DNA of 64,000 nt, from positions 62,001 through 126,000 of the forward strand of contig CAVUKZ010000011.1 of NCBI GenBank assembly GCA_963742205.1, written 5' to 3'. Made by a program: the position numbers and the translations under genes. The notes under the pieces are model-generated. The model did no database searches and was not told where the DNA came from. It saw only the letters and a list, made by a program, of their open reading frames with translations. This stretch comes from WHSW01 sp963742205 (GTDB lineage: Bacteria > Actinomycetota > Thermoleophilia > Solirubrobacterales > 70-9). Positions 34,913-42,966 of the stretch are shown here, piece by piece; position 1 is the first letter of the stretch, and each line of letters starts with the position of its first letter.

Positions 34913-35428
34913 ATGGGCACCATGCAGGACCTGTCGCCGGGCTCGCACTTTCCGGAGCTCGAGTTGCCGGATCACACCGGCCGAGCGCGCACCCTCTCCG
35001 AGCTTGCCGGCGGCGATCCGCTGGTCCTCCTTGCCTCCCGGGGCTGGTGGTGTCCGAAGGAGCAGCGGTACATGCGCGAGCTGTGCCGGATCCAGGACGA
35101 GTTCGAGGTCGCCTACGCGCGGCTCGTGGTCGTGAGCGTCGACGCGCCCGAGGTCCAGGCCGCGTTCCGGGCCGGGCTCGGGGCGCGGTTCACCTTCCTC
35201 TCGGACGCCGAGCGGCGCTGGCTCGACCAGCTGGGTCTGCGCGAGCACACGGACACCCTGCACGATCCCTATCGGCCCGCCGCCTTCTCCCTGTTCCCGG
35301 ACCTGACCATCCACCGTGCCTACAACGGCTACTGGTACTGGGGGCGGCCGACGATGGAGGAATTGCGCCAGGACATGCGCGAGATCACGATGCAAGTTCG
35401 CGACGACTGGGAGGTCCCGGGCCCGTGA
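34913..35428 (+). CDS. Peroxiredoxin-like thioredoxin-fold protein
   Basis: A 171-aa AhpC/TSA-type redoxin. Near the N-terminus it has the usual PGSHFPELELPDHTGRARTL, then LVLLASRGWWCPKEQRYMRE, where the cysteine occupies the peroxidatic position (a W-C-P-x-x variant of the usual T-x-x-C). Strands VVVSVDAPEVQAAFRAGL and FTFLSDAERRWLDQLGL follow. The usual conserved arginine region is replaced by RPAAFSLFPDLTIHRAYNGY. It probably reduces peroxides or acts as a thiol oxidoreductase. Its stop overlaps the next start (GTGA), so the two are coupled. An alternative start lies 9 bases downstream. Confidence 0.85.
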   Translation: MGTMQDLSPGSHFPELELPDHTGRARTLSELAGGDPLVLLASRGWWCPKEQRYMRELCRIQDEFEVAYARLVVVSVDAPEVQAAFRAGLGARFTFLSDAERRWLDQLGLREHTDTLHDPYRPAAFSLFPDLTIHRAYNGYWYWGRPTMEELRQDMREITMQVRDDWEVPGP

Positions 35429-35880
35429 GCGCCACCGAGCAGGTCGCGTTCGTCGCCTTCGACGGCGAGCGCCTGACGCCAGGCCCTCGAGGCGGCCGCC
35501 GGCTGCGGATCGACCCTCGCTGTCTCGAGGGTGAGCCCGTGCCTGGTGCCTACGCCAACGTCTGCGCCAGCGCGGATCGCGACGCGGCGCTGCGCTATGA
35601 CGAACCCGAGGTGCAGGGCGCGCGCCGGGATGCGCTCGCTTGGTGGCTGACACTGCTCGGCGACGATCTGGTCTGCGTCTCCACGTTCGCGGTCGACGCA
35701 AGCCGGTGCGCGGGCGCGATCACCGTCGCCCGCCGACCCGACGCGTTCGACCAGGACCCGTTCGCTCGCCTGTTCGCGCCAACGGTCGTGCGCGTCGACT
35801 TCCTCTGCTGTGTCCCGCCGCCGGCGGGCCCTGTGGTCGAGCGCTACGCCGGAGCGCCCTGGCCCGGCGGCTCGTTCTGA
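35425..35880 (+). CDS. Hypothetical protein coupled to the redoxin
   Basis: A 151-aa protein from the GTG at 35425 (GTGA overlap). No signal peptide or membrane helix. It contains RLRIDPRCLEGEPVPGAYAN, EVQGARRDALAWWLTLLGDD, and a C-terminal VRVDFLCCVPPPAGPVVERY with a vicinal cysteine pair. Five cysteines are spread through it. I do not recognise the family. Coupling to a peroxiredoxin-like gene suggests a redox or stress role, which is only inference. Confidence 0.65.
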   Translation: MSATEQVAFVAFDGERLTPGPRGGRRLRIDPRCLEGEPVPGAYANVCASADRDAALRYDEPEVQGARRDALAWWLTLLGDDLVCVSTFAVDASRCAGAITVARRPDAFDQDPFARLFAPTVVRVDFLCCVPPPAGPVVERYAGAPWPGGSF

Positions 35881-35896
35881 CCCGTGCGCAGCGAGC

Positions 35897-36103
35897 TCAG
35901 CGCACCGGCCGCAGCGCGGTGATCGCGCCGTCGGCGCCGCGGTCCACGTCAACCTCCTGAGCGAGATCGAGCTTCGCCCAGAGGCCGCCCTCCACGCGGA
36001 TCATCAGCGTCCCGCCCTCCGCCGTGCGCAACACCAGTTGCTCGCCGCAGCTACGGCCCACGACCGTGGCGCGCACCGTGCCCGTGCGCTCCCGCTCGTT
36101 CAT
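35897..36103 (-). CDS. Small hypothetical protein, predicted beta-barrel
   Basis: A 68-aa protein with alternating beta-type segments (TVRATVVGRSCGEQLVLRTA, GTLMIRVEGGLWAKLDL) and no signal peptide. The pattern would suit a small OB-like or SH3-like barrel, but no family is recognised. It is convergent with the previous gene (16 bases between stops) and divergent from the oxidoreductase gene, with which it shares a palindromic promoter region. Confidence 0.55.
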   Translation of the reverse strand: MNERERTGTVRATVVGRSCGEQLVLRTAEGGTLMIRVEGGLWAKLDLAQEVDVDRGADGAITALRPVR

Positions 36104-36131
36104 CGGCTGTACCGGGCGGCTTGCATTCCCG

Positions 36132-36147
36132 CACTAGTATTCTAGTG
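36132..36147. promoter_or_regulatory. Inverted repeat in the divergent promoter at 36.1 kb
   Basis: CACTAG, 4-base spacer TATT, CTAGTG: perfect 6-bp arms. The plus strand contains TAGTAT at 36135-36140 followed by exactly 7 bases and an ATG at 36148, a pattern seen at leaderless actinobacterial promoters. A second AT-rich element, CTGATATACAAG, lies at 36157-36168. Confidence 0.45.
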
Positions 36148-36180
36148 ATGGACCTTCTGATATACAAGGCGCAGCGGTGA
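36148..36180 (+). CDS. Possible 10-aa leader peptide before the FAD oxidoreductase
   Basis: ATG at 36148 opens MDLLIYKAQR and stops at TGA 36178-36180, overlapping the GTG of the next gene at 36177 (GTGA). No ribosome-binding site is visible for either start. A -10-like TAGTAT sits 7 bases before the ATG, so a leaderless transcript could deliver ribosomes to the main gene by coupling. Speculative. Confidence 0.3.
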   Translation: MDLLIYKAQR

Positions 36181-37493
36181 TCTCGCGCGACGATCCCGAG
36201 TACGAAGGCCTTCGCGAGGCCGCGCTTTGGAACGGCATCGTTCCGGATCGGTACCCGGACGCGATCGCGCGGCCGTCCTCCGGCGCCGAGGTCGCCGAGC
36301 TCGTCCGGACGGCCGGCGAGCGGCGGCTTCGGATCGCGATCAAGTCGGGAGGCCACAACTGGCGCGGCGCCTACCTGCGCGACGGCGGCCTGCTGCTCGA
36401 CCTCGGCGGCCTCAACCGGATCGAGGTCGACGCGGAGCGGCGCACGGCCACGGTGGAGCCCGGGGCGACCCATCAGCTCCTGGCCGACGCCCTGGTCCCG
36501 CACGGGCTCGGCTTTCCAATCGGCCACTGCCCGAGCGTCGGCCTCGGCGGCTACCTGTTGGCCGGCGGCTACGGCTGGAACCCGCGCATCTGGGGCCCCG
36601 CGTGCTGGAGCGTCACGGCGGTCGACGCCATCGGGCTCGACGGCGAGGAGCTTCGGGTCGACGAGAGCGAGCCGGACCTGTTCTGGGCCGTCCGCGGGGG
36701 CAGCGGCGGCTTCCCGGCGATCGCCACGCGGTTTCACCTCCGCGTGTACCCGCTCCCGACCATCGCCTCGGTGCGCTCGGACTATCCGCTCGACCGGCTG
36801 CCCGAGTTGCTCGCCTGGTCGGCGGAGCTCGAGCGAATGCCCCCCGGCAACGAGGTCTCGCTGATCGCCCACCGTCCGGCGGACGCGGATGGCGGACCCC
36901 CGTCCGAGGCGGCGACCGTGCAGGCGAGCGGGTTCGCCGAGGGCAGAGCGGACGCCGCGCGCCTGGCCGCGGCGGCGGCCGACGCGACGCCCTGTCTGAG
37001 CGCGCAGCGCGCGCGGCGCGAATACCCAGCGGTGGCGCTCAACGACCTCGCCGGTGAGGGCGCGTGGATCCAGGGGCGGCGCTACGCGGTCGACATGTGC
37101 TGGGTCGACGGCTCCTACGCCGACGTCGGCGCCGTGTGCGAGCAGGCCATCCGCGACGCACCCTCGGCCGCATCCCGGATCGTCCTGGCGTGGGGGTTCG
37201 CACCTCCCGACGGCCCGGACGTCGCCCAGACCGCGAACGGCACCCTGACCGTCAACCTGTACGCCATCTGGGACGACCCAGCCGGCGACGACGCCAACGA
37301 GGCCTGGGTGCGCGAGACGATGGCGCTGCTCGAACCCTTCATCACCGGCTTTTACGCCGGCGAGGCGGACCTCGGGGTGTCGCCCGATCGCCCGGCGCGC
37401 TGCTACCCACCGAGGAAGTGGGAGCGGCTGGCGGCGATCCGCGCCCGACACGATCCCGAGCGGCGCAAGTACGGATTTCTCAGCGAGGCCTGA
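36177..37493 (+). CDS. FAD-linked oxidoreductase (BBE type, bicovalent flavin)
   Basis: A 438-aa berberine-bridge-enzyme-like oxidase. The PCMH FAD domain has KSGGHNWRGAYLRDGGLLLD (histidine near residue 61) and GFPIGHCPSVGLGGYLLAGG (cysteine near residue 122), the two residues that attach FAD in bicovalent family members. NPRIWGPACWSVTAVDAI and SEPDLFWAVRGGSGGFPAI follow. The C-terminal part ends WERLAAIRARHDPERRKYGF, the usual BBE ending. These enzymes oxidise alcohols or amine-containing rings using oxygen. It opens the region I read as a catabolic island; substrate unknown. Confidence 0.88.
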   Translation: MISRDDPEYEGLREAALWNGIVPDRYPDAIARPSSGAEVAELVRTAGERRLRIAIKSGGHNWRGAYLRDGGLLLDLGGLNRIEVDAERRTATVEPGATHQLLADALVPHGLGFPIGHCPSVGLGGYLLAGGYGWNPRIWGPACWSVTAVDAIGLDGEELRVDESEPDLFWAVRGGSGGFPAIATRFHLRVYPLPTIASVRSDYPLDRLPELLAWSAELERMPPGNEVSLIAHRPADADGGPPSEAATVQASGFAEGRADAARLAAAAADATPCLSAQRARREYPAVALNDLAGEGAWIQGRRYAVDMCWVDGSYADVGAVCEQAIRDAPSAASRIVLAWGFAPPDGPDVAQTANGTLTVNLYAIWDDPAGDDANEAWVRETMALLEPFITGFYAGEADLGVSPDRPARCYPPRKWERLAAIRARHDPERRKYGFLSEA

Positions 37494-37499
37494 GGCCCC

Positions 37500-38231
37500 T
37501 CAGCCCTGCCAGGGCGCGGCGGGCGGCGTGAGCACGAGCTCGTGGGTCCAGGCCCGGCCCGCGCCCTGCGAGTAGAGGAACTCGATCGCGGCATGCACAT
37601 CGTCGTCGGTCATCGAGGCGCGCTGCGGCTTGCCCTCGAGCGAGGTCGCGGTGAGGTCGCTCTCGATCATCCCGCGGATCACCAGGAGGGCCACGTGGAC
37701 GCCGTCCTCACGGGCCTCCGGGACCGCGCCCTCGATCAGAGCGCGGGTCACGTACCCGGTCGCGGCCAGCGGCCCGGTTCCCGCCAGGGCCCGCAGGGCG
37801 AGGCCGCCGGTGATCTGGATGAAGCAGCCACGGCCCTGCGCTCGCAGGAGCCGGACGGTGGCGTCGACGACGTTGTGCACGGGCGTCACCGCGGCCCCGA
37901 TCGCGGACTCGAGGTGGGCGCCCTCCTCGCGCTCCCGCGACAGCGCCGAGGCCGAGACTTGCGGGTCGGCGATCGCGTTGACGACGAGGTCGACGGCTCC
38001 CGAGCGGTCGCGCGCCTGCTCGAGGACCTCGGCGGCGGCGCCGGGCGCGCCCAGGTCGAGGGCCCGGCCGATGACGTCCGGGTGCTCGGAGGTGAGGGAG
38101 TCGATGGTCGCCTCGGTGCGTGCCGCGGCGACGACGCGCCAGCCGGAGCCGGAGAGGCGAGCGGCGAGCCCGCGTCCCAGGTGACGGGCGCCGAAGACGA
38201 CGGCGGTGCGCTCCGACGCGCCTGGATTCAC
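37500..38231 (-). CDS. Short-chain dehydrogenase/reductase-like protein
   Basis: A 243-aa Rossmann-fold protein. The GTG at 38229-38231 overlaps the upstream esterase stop (GTGA). The nucleotide-binding N-terminus is TAVVFGARHLGRGLAARLSG, an altered glycine motif (GARHLGRG rather than TGxxxGIG). VDLVVNAIADPQVSASAL replaces the usual NAG block. The serine/tyrosine region CFIQITGGLALRALAGTGPL then TGYVTRALIE has Y-x-x-R rather than Y-x-x-x-K, so dehydrogenase activity is uncertain. It may bind a cofactor without classical catalysis. It is the second gene of an operon with the CocE-type hydrolase. Confidence 0.75.
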   Translation of the reverse strand: MNPGASERTAVVFGARHLGRGLAARLSGSGWRVVAAARTEATIDSLTSEHPDVIGRALDLGAPGAAAEVLEQARDRSGAVDLVVNAIADPQVSASALSREREEGAHLESAIGAAVTPVHNVVDATVRLLRAQGRGCFIQITGGLALRALAGTGPLAATGYVTRALIEGAVPEAREDGVHVALLVIRGMIESDLTATSLEGKPQRASMTDDDVHAAIEFLYSQGAGRAWTHELVLTPPAAPWQG

Positions 38232-39913
38232 CCGAGCCTTCCCGCGACCACCGGCAGCAGCAGCGCGGACGGGCGCACGGCGCTGCGATGGACGCTGTGG
38301 GCGACGGTCTCTGCGCGACACACGTGCCAGGGCTGGTGATCCGCTCCCAGCTCGAGGTCCCGGGGCGGCCACATCGTGTGGTCGAGGCAGCTGATCGAGA
38401 GCTTGAGCCGGTGTCCCCGGTCGAAGACGCTGGCGAGCGGGGAGAGCTCGATCCGATACTCGTGGATCTCCCCCGGCTCGACCGGCTCGACCTCCCGGTG
38501 CGGGTGATACGGCCTCCAGGGTTGGGACCGCTCCTCGTCGAGCGCCCGGTGCGAGGCGCGCAGGAACCCGCGAGTGACCTCGACCTCGCGGCCGTCGGGC
38601 ATCACGTCCAGCAGCGACGCCATCCAGTTCGTGTCCGCCGCGTCGATCGCCGCGAACAGCGTCAGCGACGCGGGGCCGATCAGCTCGGCCGGCTCCGCCA
38701 GCGGCGCGGTCACGTAGTCGAGCGTCGCGACGCGGTGATCCTCGACGATCGGCGGCTGCGTGAACTCGTCAGGCGGCGGGTCGCCTTCGACGGCCTCGAG
38801 CCCCAGCTCGCCGTCCGGCCGCAGATACAGATCCGTCCACTCGGTCCGGGCCAGCGGCCACTCGTTCTCCTCGCGCCAGCCGTGCCCGCGCACGTGGACC
38901 TTGATCGGCGGCTCGTCCATGATCCCGTTGGCGGCGCCCTTGAGCCAATGGTCGTACCAGCGCACGAGCTCGGCGTTGTAGGCCTCGTCCATCGGCGCAT
39001 CGGCCTCGATCCGGCTCTCGATGAAGAGCTTCTTCGGGGCGTCGATGCCCTCGTAATGCTGAAAGGCCCCCCGCAGGTGCATGTGGCCGTACGCCCACCA
39101 GCCCGAGCCCGTGTAGACCGGGATCTTGATCCGGTCGTAGCTGCGGTACGCCGATCGCTCCCAGTAGAACGGCCCGTCGAGCGGGTTGGCGAGCACGTCG
39201 AAGAAGAGCGGGGCGCGCTGCGGATTGGCCGCGGTGTTGTGGAGCCCGGCGTACATGCCGAGGTCCGCGTCCGAGGTCAGTCGCTCGACGATCGCCTCGA
39301 GCTCCTCCGGGGAGGCCTCCGCGACGACGTCGGAGACCTGGCGGCCGCGCGCGTAGACCATGTAGATGTAGTCGAAGAACGTGTGCAGCACGCCGCCGTG
39401 GTACGAGCCCTCCCGGTAGTAGTCCGCCGGGGCGTTGAGCGGCATGATCGCCTTCAGGTGGGGCGGCTGGAGGGCGGCGGCCGCGAGCTGGATCGCCCCG
39501 TAGTAGGAGACGCCGGCCATGCCCACGTTGCCGTCGCACCAATCCTGCTCCGCCGCCCACTCGATCACGTCGTAGGCGTCGCGAGCCTCGTCCGACGACA
39601 TCCAGCCGCGATAGGAGCCCTCCGATTTGCCGGTCCCGCGGACGTCGACGATCACGTGGGCGTAGCCGTGTTCGGTCAGGTATCCGGGGTCCCCGGCCTC
39701 GATCTCGCGCCAGTAGACGGGCGAGGTCGGCGGCTGGGTGGGGATCGGCAGCGTCTGGATCTCCTTGCCGTAGGGAGAGAGCCCCACCAGCGCCGGGTAC
39801 CGACCCGGTTCGTCGGGGAGGAAGACGTCGGCGGCGAGGGCGACGCCATCCCTGGCCGGGATCCTCGTGTCTCGCTCCTCCCTCAGGCGCCGTAATATAT
39901 CAGCGTAGGCCAC
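38228..39913 (-). CDS. CocE/NonD family hydrolase (X-Pro dipeptidyl-peptidase S15 type)
   Basis: About 561 residues. It begins close to RIPARDGVALAADVFLPDEP and has YLTEHGYAHVIVDVRGTGKS, the nucleophile elbow VGMAGVSYYGAIQLAAAAL (G-x-S-Y-x-G), and a C-terminal jelly-roll domain with EVTRGFLRASHRALDEERSQ and HEYRIELSPLASVFDRGHRL. This family includes cocaine esterase and glutaryl-7-ACA acylase and cleaves esters or amides. The start is uncertain: the only upstream in-frame GTG (39911-39913) lies at the edge of a perfect inverted repeat, with no ribosome-binding site. It is divergent from the flavin reductase gene and coupled to the SDR gene. Confidence 0.85.
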   Translation of the reverse strand: MAYADILRRLREERDTRIPARDGVALAADVFLPDEPGRYPALVGLSPYGKEIQTLPIPTQPPTSPVYWREIEAGDPGYLTEHGYAHVIVDVRGTGKSEGSYRGWMSSDEARDAYDVIEWAAEQDWCDGNVGMAGVSYYGAIQLAAAALQPPHLKAIMPLNAPADYYREGSYHGGVLHTFFDYIYMVYARGRQVSDVVAEASPEELEAIVERLTSDADLGMYAGLHNTAANPQRAPLFFDVLANPLDGPFYWERSAYRSYDRIKIPVYTGSGWWAYGHMHLRGAFQHYEGIDAPKKLFIESRIEADAPMDEAYNAELVRWYDHWLKGAANGIMDEPPIKVHVRGHGWREENEWPLARTEWTDLYLRPDGELGLEAVEGDPPPDEFTQPPIVEDHRVATLDYVTAPLAEPAELIGPASLTLFAAIDAADTNWMASLLDVMPDGREVEVTRGFLRASHRALDEERSQPWRPYHPHREVEPVEPGEIHEYRIELSPLASVFDRGHRLKLSISCLDHTMWPPRDLELGADHQPWHVCRAETVAHSVHRSAVRPSALLLPVVAGRLG

Positions 39914-39925
39914 TGATATATTACG
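39891..39925. promoter_or_regulatory. Perfect 13-bp inverted repeat between divergent catabolic genes
   Basis: CGTAATATATCAG at 39891-39903 and its exact reverse complement CTGATATATTACG at 39913-39925, separated by 9 bases. It covers the promoter shared by the CocE-type hydrolase (left) and the flavin reductase (right). TATATT in the right arm lies 6 bases before the GTG at 39929, so each arm may also be a -10 element. A regulator-binding site is strongly suggested by the symmetry; the regulator is unknown. Confidence 0.65.
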
Positions 39926-39928
39926 CTC

Positions 39929-40540
39929 GTGTCCAAGAGCGCCGGCCGTGAGGGAGAGGCGTTGCTGGTCGTCGGGATCGGGGGCACGGTACGCCCCGGC
40001 TCCTCCACCGACGCCGCCCTGCAGGCCGCCCTGGACGCCGCGAAGGCCCGAGGCGCAGCGACCCGCTGCTTCGCCGGCACGCCGCTCGCCGAGCTCCCGT
40101 TGTTCAACCCTGCCGACCCCGCCAGGAGCCCAGGCGCGGTGGAGCTCGTCGAGGCCGTCCGCCACGCGGACGGGGTGATCGTCGCCTCGCCCGGCTATCA
40201 CGCCAGCATCTCGGGGATGGTCAAGAACGCCCTCGACTACCTCGAGGACCTGCGCGAGGACCCGCGGCCCTACCTCTCGGCGCGCGCCGTCGGCTGCATC
40301 GCCACCGGCGCGGGATGGCAGGCGACCGTCTCCACCCTCGCCGCGCTGCGGGCGATCGTGCACTCGCTGCGCGGCTGGCCGACCCCCCTCGGGGCCGCGA
40401 TCAACACGGCCGGGACCCCGAGCGATGACGACCGCCGACGCGTGGGCTTTCAACTCGACACGATCGGCGCCGAGGTGGTCGAGTTCGCGCTCAGCCGCCG
40501 TGCCGCCGCGGTCGCCACCGCCGCAATCGCCAGGCGATGA
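39929..40540 (+). CDS. NADPH-dependent FMN reductase-like flavoprotein
   Basis: A 203-aa flavodoxin-fold reductase. LLVVGIGGTVRPGSSTDAAL near the N-terminus is the phosphate-binding loop for FMN. IVASPGYHASISGMVKNALD is the second flavin contact and family signature (S-P-x-Y-x-x-S-x-x-x-x-K-N-x-L-D). CIATGAGWQATVSTLAALR follows. Enzymes of this type reduce FMN with NAD(P)H and can supply reduced flavin to two-component monooxygenases, such as the luciferase-like enzyme encoded at 44.1-45.2 kb. The GTG start has no ribosome-binding site and may be leaderless. It is coupled to the next gene (ATGA). Confidence 0.85.
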   Translation: MSKSAGREGEALLVVGIGGTVRPGSSTDAALQAALDAAKARGAATRCFAGTPLAELPLFNPADPARSPGAVELVEAVRHADGVIVASPGYHASISGMVKNALDYLEDLREDPRPYLSARAVGCIATGAGWQATVSTLAALRAIVHSLRGWPTPLGAAINTAGTPSDDDRRRVGFQLDTIGAEVVEFALSRRAAAVATAAIARR

Positions 40541-41559
40541 ACGCGTCGGCACCAAGACCGCTCGGGGCCGATGGCCCGACCGTGTCGCCGATCGGGCTCG
40601 GGTGCATGGGCATGTCGGAGTTCTACGGCGAGGCCAGCCGGCCGCAGGCCGTCGCGACCCTGCGCCGGGCGGTCGACCTCGGAGTGACGCTGTTCGACAC
40701 CGCCGATATGTACGGCCAGGGTGACAACGAGCGCCTCGTCGGCGAGGCGCTCGGCTCAGAGCGCGACCGGGTCGTGATCGCGACCAAGTTCGGCCTCCTC
40801 CGCGACGCGGGCGGCGCCTTCACCGGGGTCGACGGCACGCCGAGCTACGCGCGGGAGGCCTGCGAGCGCAGCCTCGAGCGGCTGGGGGTCACGGAGCTCG
40901 ATCTGTTTCAGCTGCACCGCGTCGACCCGGACGTGCCGATCGAGGAGACGGTCGGCGCCATGCACGAGCTGGTCACGGCGGGGAAGGTCCGCCGGATCGG
41001 GCTCTCGGAGGTCACCGCCGAGCAGCTGCGGCGCGCCGCCTCGGTGGCGCCGATCGCGACCGTTCAGAGCGAGTACTCCCTGCTCGAGCGCGCGGTCGAG
41101 CGGGAGGTACTGCCCGAGTGCGAGCGGCTCGGGATCGCCTTTCTCGCCTTCGCGCCGCTGATGCGCGGGCTGATCGCGCACCGCTTCGACAGCGTCGACG
41201 ACCTCGACCCCGCCGACAACCGGCGCCGCGGCGCGTACCCGCGCCTGCAGGGTGAGGCCCTGACGGCGAACTTGGAGCTGGCCCGCGTGATCTGGGGGTT
41301 GGCCGACGAGCACGCCGCCCCGCCATCGCAGATCGCGCTCGCCTGGCTGCTGCGCGCGTCTCGGTCGGTGATCCCGATTCCGGGCGCCAAGCGACTCGCT
41401 CACCTCGAGCAGAACGTGGGCGCGCTCGGCGTCGAGCTCTCCGCGGCCGACCTCGAGCGCCTCGACGCGGTCGTGGGACGAGCCGGCTCGCCGTCAGGCG
41501 AGCGGCTACCCCGCCGGGCGCACAACCGCGGCGTCGCCGACGAGCCCGAGAATTCCTAG
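40537..41559 (+). CDS. Aldo/keto reductase
   Basis: A 340-aa AKR superfamily (beta/alpha)8 oxidoreductase. The catalytic tetrad can be read: Asp in LFDTADMYGQGDNERLVGEA, Tyr in the same block, Lys in VVIATKFGLL and His in LDLFQLHRVDPDVPIEETVG. Cofactor-binding parts are VRRIGLSEV, ATVQSEYSLLER and SVIPIPGAKRLAHLEQNVGA. It reduces an aldehyde or ketone with NADPH. Its ATG overlaps the flavin reductase stop. Its own stop overlaps the convergent amidase stop by 4 bases. Probably acts on a carbonyl intermediate of the neighbouring pathway. Confidence 0.92.
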   Translation: MNASAPRPLGADGPTVSPIGLGCMGMSEFYGEASRPQAVATLRRAVDLGVTLFDTADMYGQGDNERLVGEALGSERDRVVIATKFGLLRDAGGAFTGVDGTPSYAREACERSLERLGVTELDLFQLHRVDPDVPIEETVGAMHELVTAGKVRRIGLSEVTAEQLRRAASVAPIATVQSEYSLLERAVEREVLPECERLGIAFLAFAPLMRGLIAHRFDSVDDLDPADNRRRGAYPRLQGEALTANLELARVIWGLADEHAAPPSQIALAWLLRASRSVIPIPGAKRLAHLEQNVGALGVELSAADLERLDAVVGRAGSPSGERLPRRAHNRGVADEPENS

Positions 41560-42230
41560 CGGCCGCCGACCGGCCACTCGGAGGCGGTGGCGACGGGCTC
41601 CGAGGCGTGGGAGGGGAAGCCCTCGAGCCACGTGCGGACCTCGGCGAGCGAGACCACGTCCGCGTACTTCATGTCCATGTCGGCGAGGCTCTGCTCGTGC
41701 GCGTCGGCGAACCGATCCCCGACCGCCTCGCGCGGGACCACGACGTGGAAGCCGTGCGAGACAGCGTCAACGGTGGTCGCCCGGACGCAGCCGGAGGTCG
41801 CCGCGCCGGTCACGATCACCGAGTCGCGATTTGCGCCGGTCAGATAGCTGGCCAGCGTCGTGCCGAAGAACGCGGACGGGAAGACCTTGGTGATCACCGG
41901 CTCGCCCCGCTCCGGCCCGAGCGCCGGATCGATCTCCACCCAGCGGCTGCCGGGCTCGATCTCGAGCGCGGCGGGCATCTTCTTGAGCATCGCCTCGGCG
42001 GACACGCGCTCGCGGTCGCCGTAGGCGACGGTCGTGAACACGACCGGGATCTCCCGGCTGCGAGCGGTGCCGAGCAGCTCCACGATCGCCTCCTTCGTGG
42101 TGGCGAGGTCGCAGCGCAGCGGGCCGTCCTCGGCCGTGAACGCGAGGCTCATGTCGACCACGATCACCGCCGGGCGCTCGCCGAAGCCCGCGCGACCGCC
42201 GATGCCCAGCTCTTCGAGCGGCGAGCTCAC
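41556..42230 (-). CDS. Isochorismatase-family amidohydrolase
   Basis: A 224-aa cysteine hydrolase. The GTG at 42228-42230 overlaps the GntR stop (GTGA). The Asp-Lys-Cys triad is visible: PAVIVVDMSLAFTAEDGPLR (Asp), EPVITKVFPSAFFGTTLASY (Lys) and SVIVTGAATSGCVRATTVDA (Cys), with the cis-peptide GAAT before it. Relatives include N-carbamoylsarcosine amidase, maleamate amidohydrolase (NicF) and RutB. With the luciferase-like monooxygenase, Rid protein and maleate-isomerase-like gene upstream, an amide-cleaving step after ring opening is the best guess. It is the last gene of the leftward operon that starts at 47.7 kb. Confidence 0.88.
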   Translation of the reverse strand: MSSPLEELGIGGRAGFGERPAVIVVDMSLAFTAEDGPLRCDLATTKEAIVELLGTARSREIPVVFTTVAYGDRERVSAEAMLKKMPAALEIEPGSRWVEIDPALGPERGEPVITKVFPSAFFGTTLASYLTGANRDSVIVTGAATSGCVRATTVDAVSHGFHVVVPREAVGDRFADAHEQSLADMDMKYADVVSLAEVRTWLEGFPSHASEPVATASEWPVGGR

Positions 42231-42916
42231 AGCGCCGCCCTGATCGCCGCCTCCGCGGCCTCGCTGTGCTCTCGCGCGCACCGCCGCGCGATCTCCGCGT
42301 CGCGGATCTTGATCGCCTCGAAGAGTTCGATCAGGCCGAGGAACGGCTCCTCCATCTCGACCCGTCCCGACGCCAGGAACCAGATCCGAGCCGCCAGGAA
42401 GTAATACGAGTTCAGGGTGTCCTCGATCAGCCGGTTGTCGGCGAGCCGGTAGACGAGCCTGTGGGCGCGCTGGTCCGAGGTGATCTGCGAGCGCGCGTCC
42501 ACGTCGGCCACCGGCACCTCGTTCTGCACCCGGAGCTCGGCGATCAGCTCCTCGATCTCGTCGAGATCGGCCTCGCGGCGCCGCTCGGCGGCCCAGCCGG
42601 CGGCGACGACCTCGAGCTCGCGGCGGAACTCGTACACGCGCCCGACATCACCCACGTGGACCTCGGTGACGAACGTGCCGCGGCGCGGGAGCACGACAAC
42701 CAGACGCTCCTGGGTCAGCCGCAGGAGCGCCTCGCGCACCGGCGTGCGGCTCATCTTCAGGTCCTCCATCAGCTCGTCCTCGCGGACCAGGGCGCCGGGC
42801 GGAATCCGCAGCTCGACGATCCGGTCGCGCACCTCGAGGTAGGCGCGCTCGGCCATCGTCGCCCCGTCGGGAACCGGGGTCGAGAGGTGCGGCTGCTCCT
42901 GTTTGGTGGTGGCCAT
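42227..42916 (-). CDS. GntR family transcriptional regulator (FCD type)
   Basis: A 229-aa FadR-subfamily regulator. The N-terminal winged helix-turn-helix (about residues 22-88) has YLEVRDRIVELRIPPGALVR, LMEDLKMSRTPVREALLRLT and VVLPRRGTFVTEV. The C-terminal FCD domain (about residues 95-225) has FRRELEVVAAGWAAERR, HRLVYRLADNRLIEDTLNSY and a final REHSEAAEAAIRAAL; its histidines may bind a metal and organic-acid ligand. Encoded inside the catabolic operon between the Rid-like and amidase genes, so it most likely senses a pathway metabolite. It is the best local candidate to bind the shared AT-rich promoter elements, which is unproven. Confidence 0.93.
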   Translation of the reverse strand: MATTKQEQPHLSTPVPDGATMAERAYLEVRDRIVELRIPPGALVREDELMEDLKMSRTPVREALLRLTQERLVVVLPRRGTFVTEVHVGDVGRVYEFRRELEVVAAGWAAERRREADLDEIEELIAELRVQNEVPVADVDARSQITSDQRAHRLVYRLADNRLIEDTLNSYYFLAARIWFLASGRVEMEEPFLGLIELFEAIKIRDAEIARRCAREHSEAAEAAIRAAL

Positions 42917-42966
42917 CTAGGAAGGAGGGGCTGGGTCGCGGGCTTGGCGCCCGATAATCGCAGAGC

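Noticed and set aside
37500..38231. Confident label as an active short-chain dehydrogenase
   Set aside because: The glycine motif and the Y-x-x-x-K pair are altered, so only a Rossmann-fold SDR-like call is supported.
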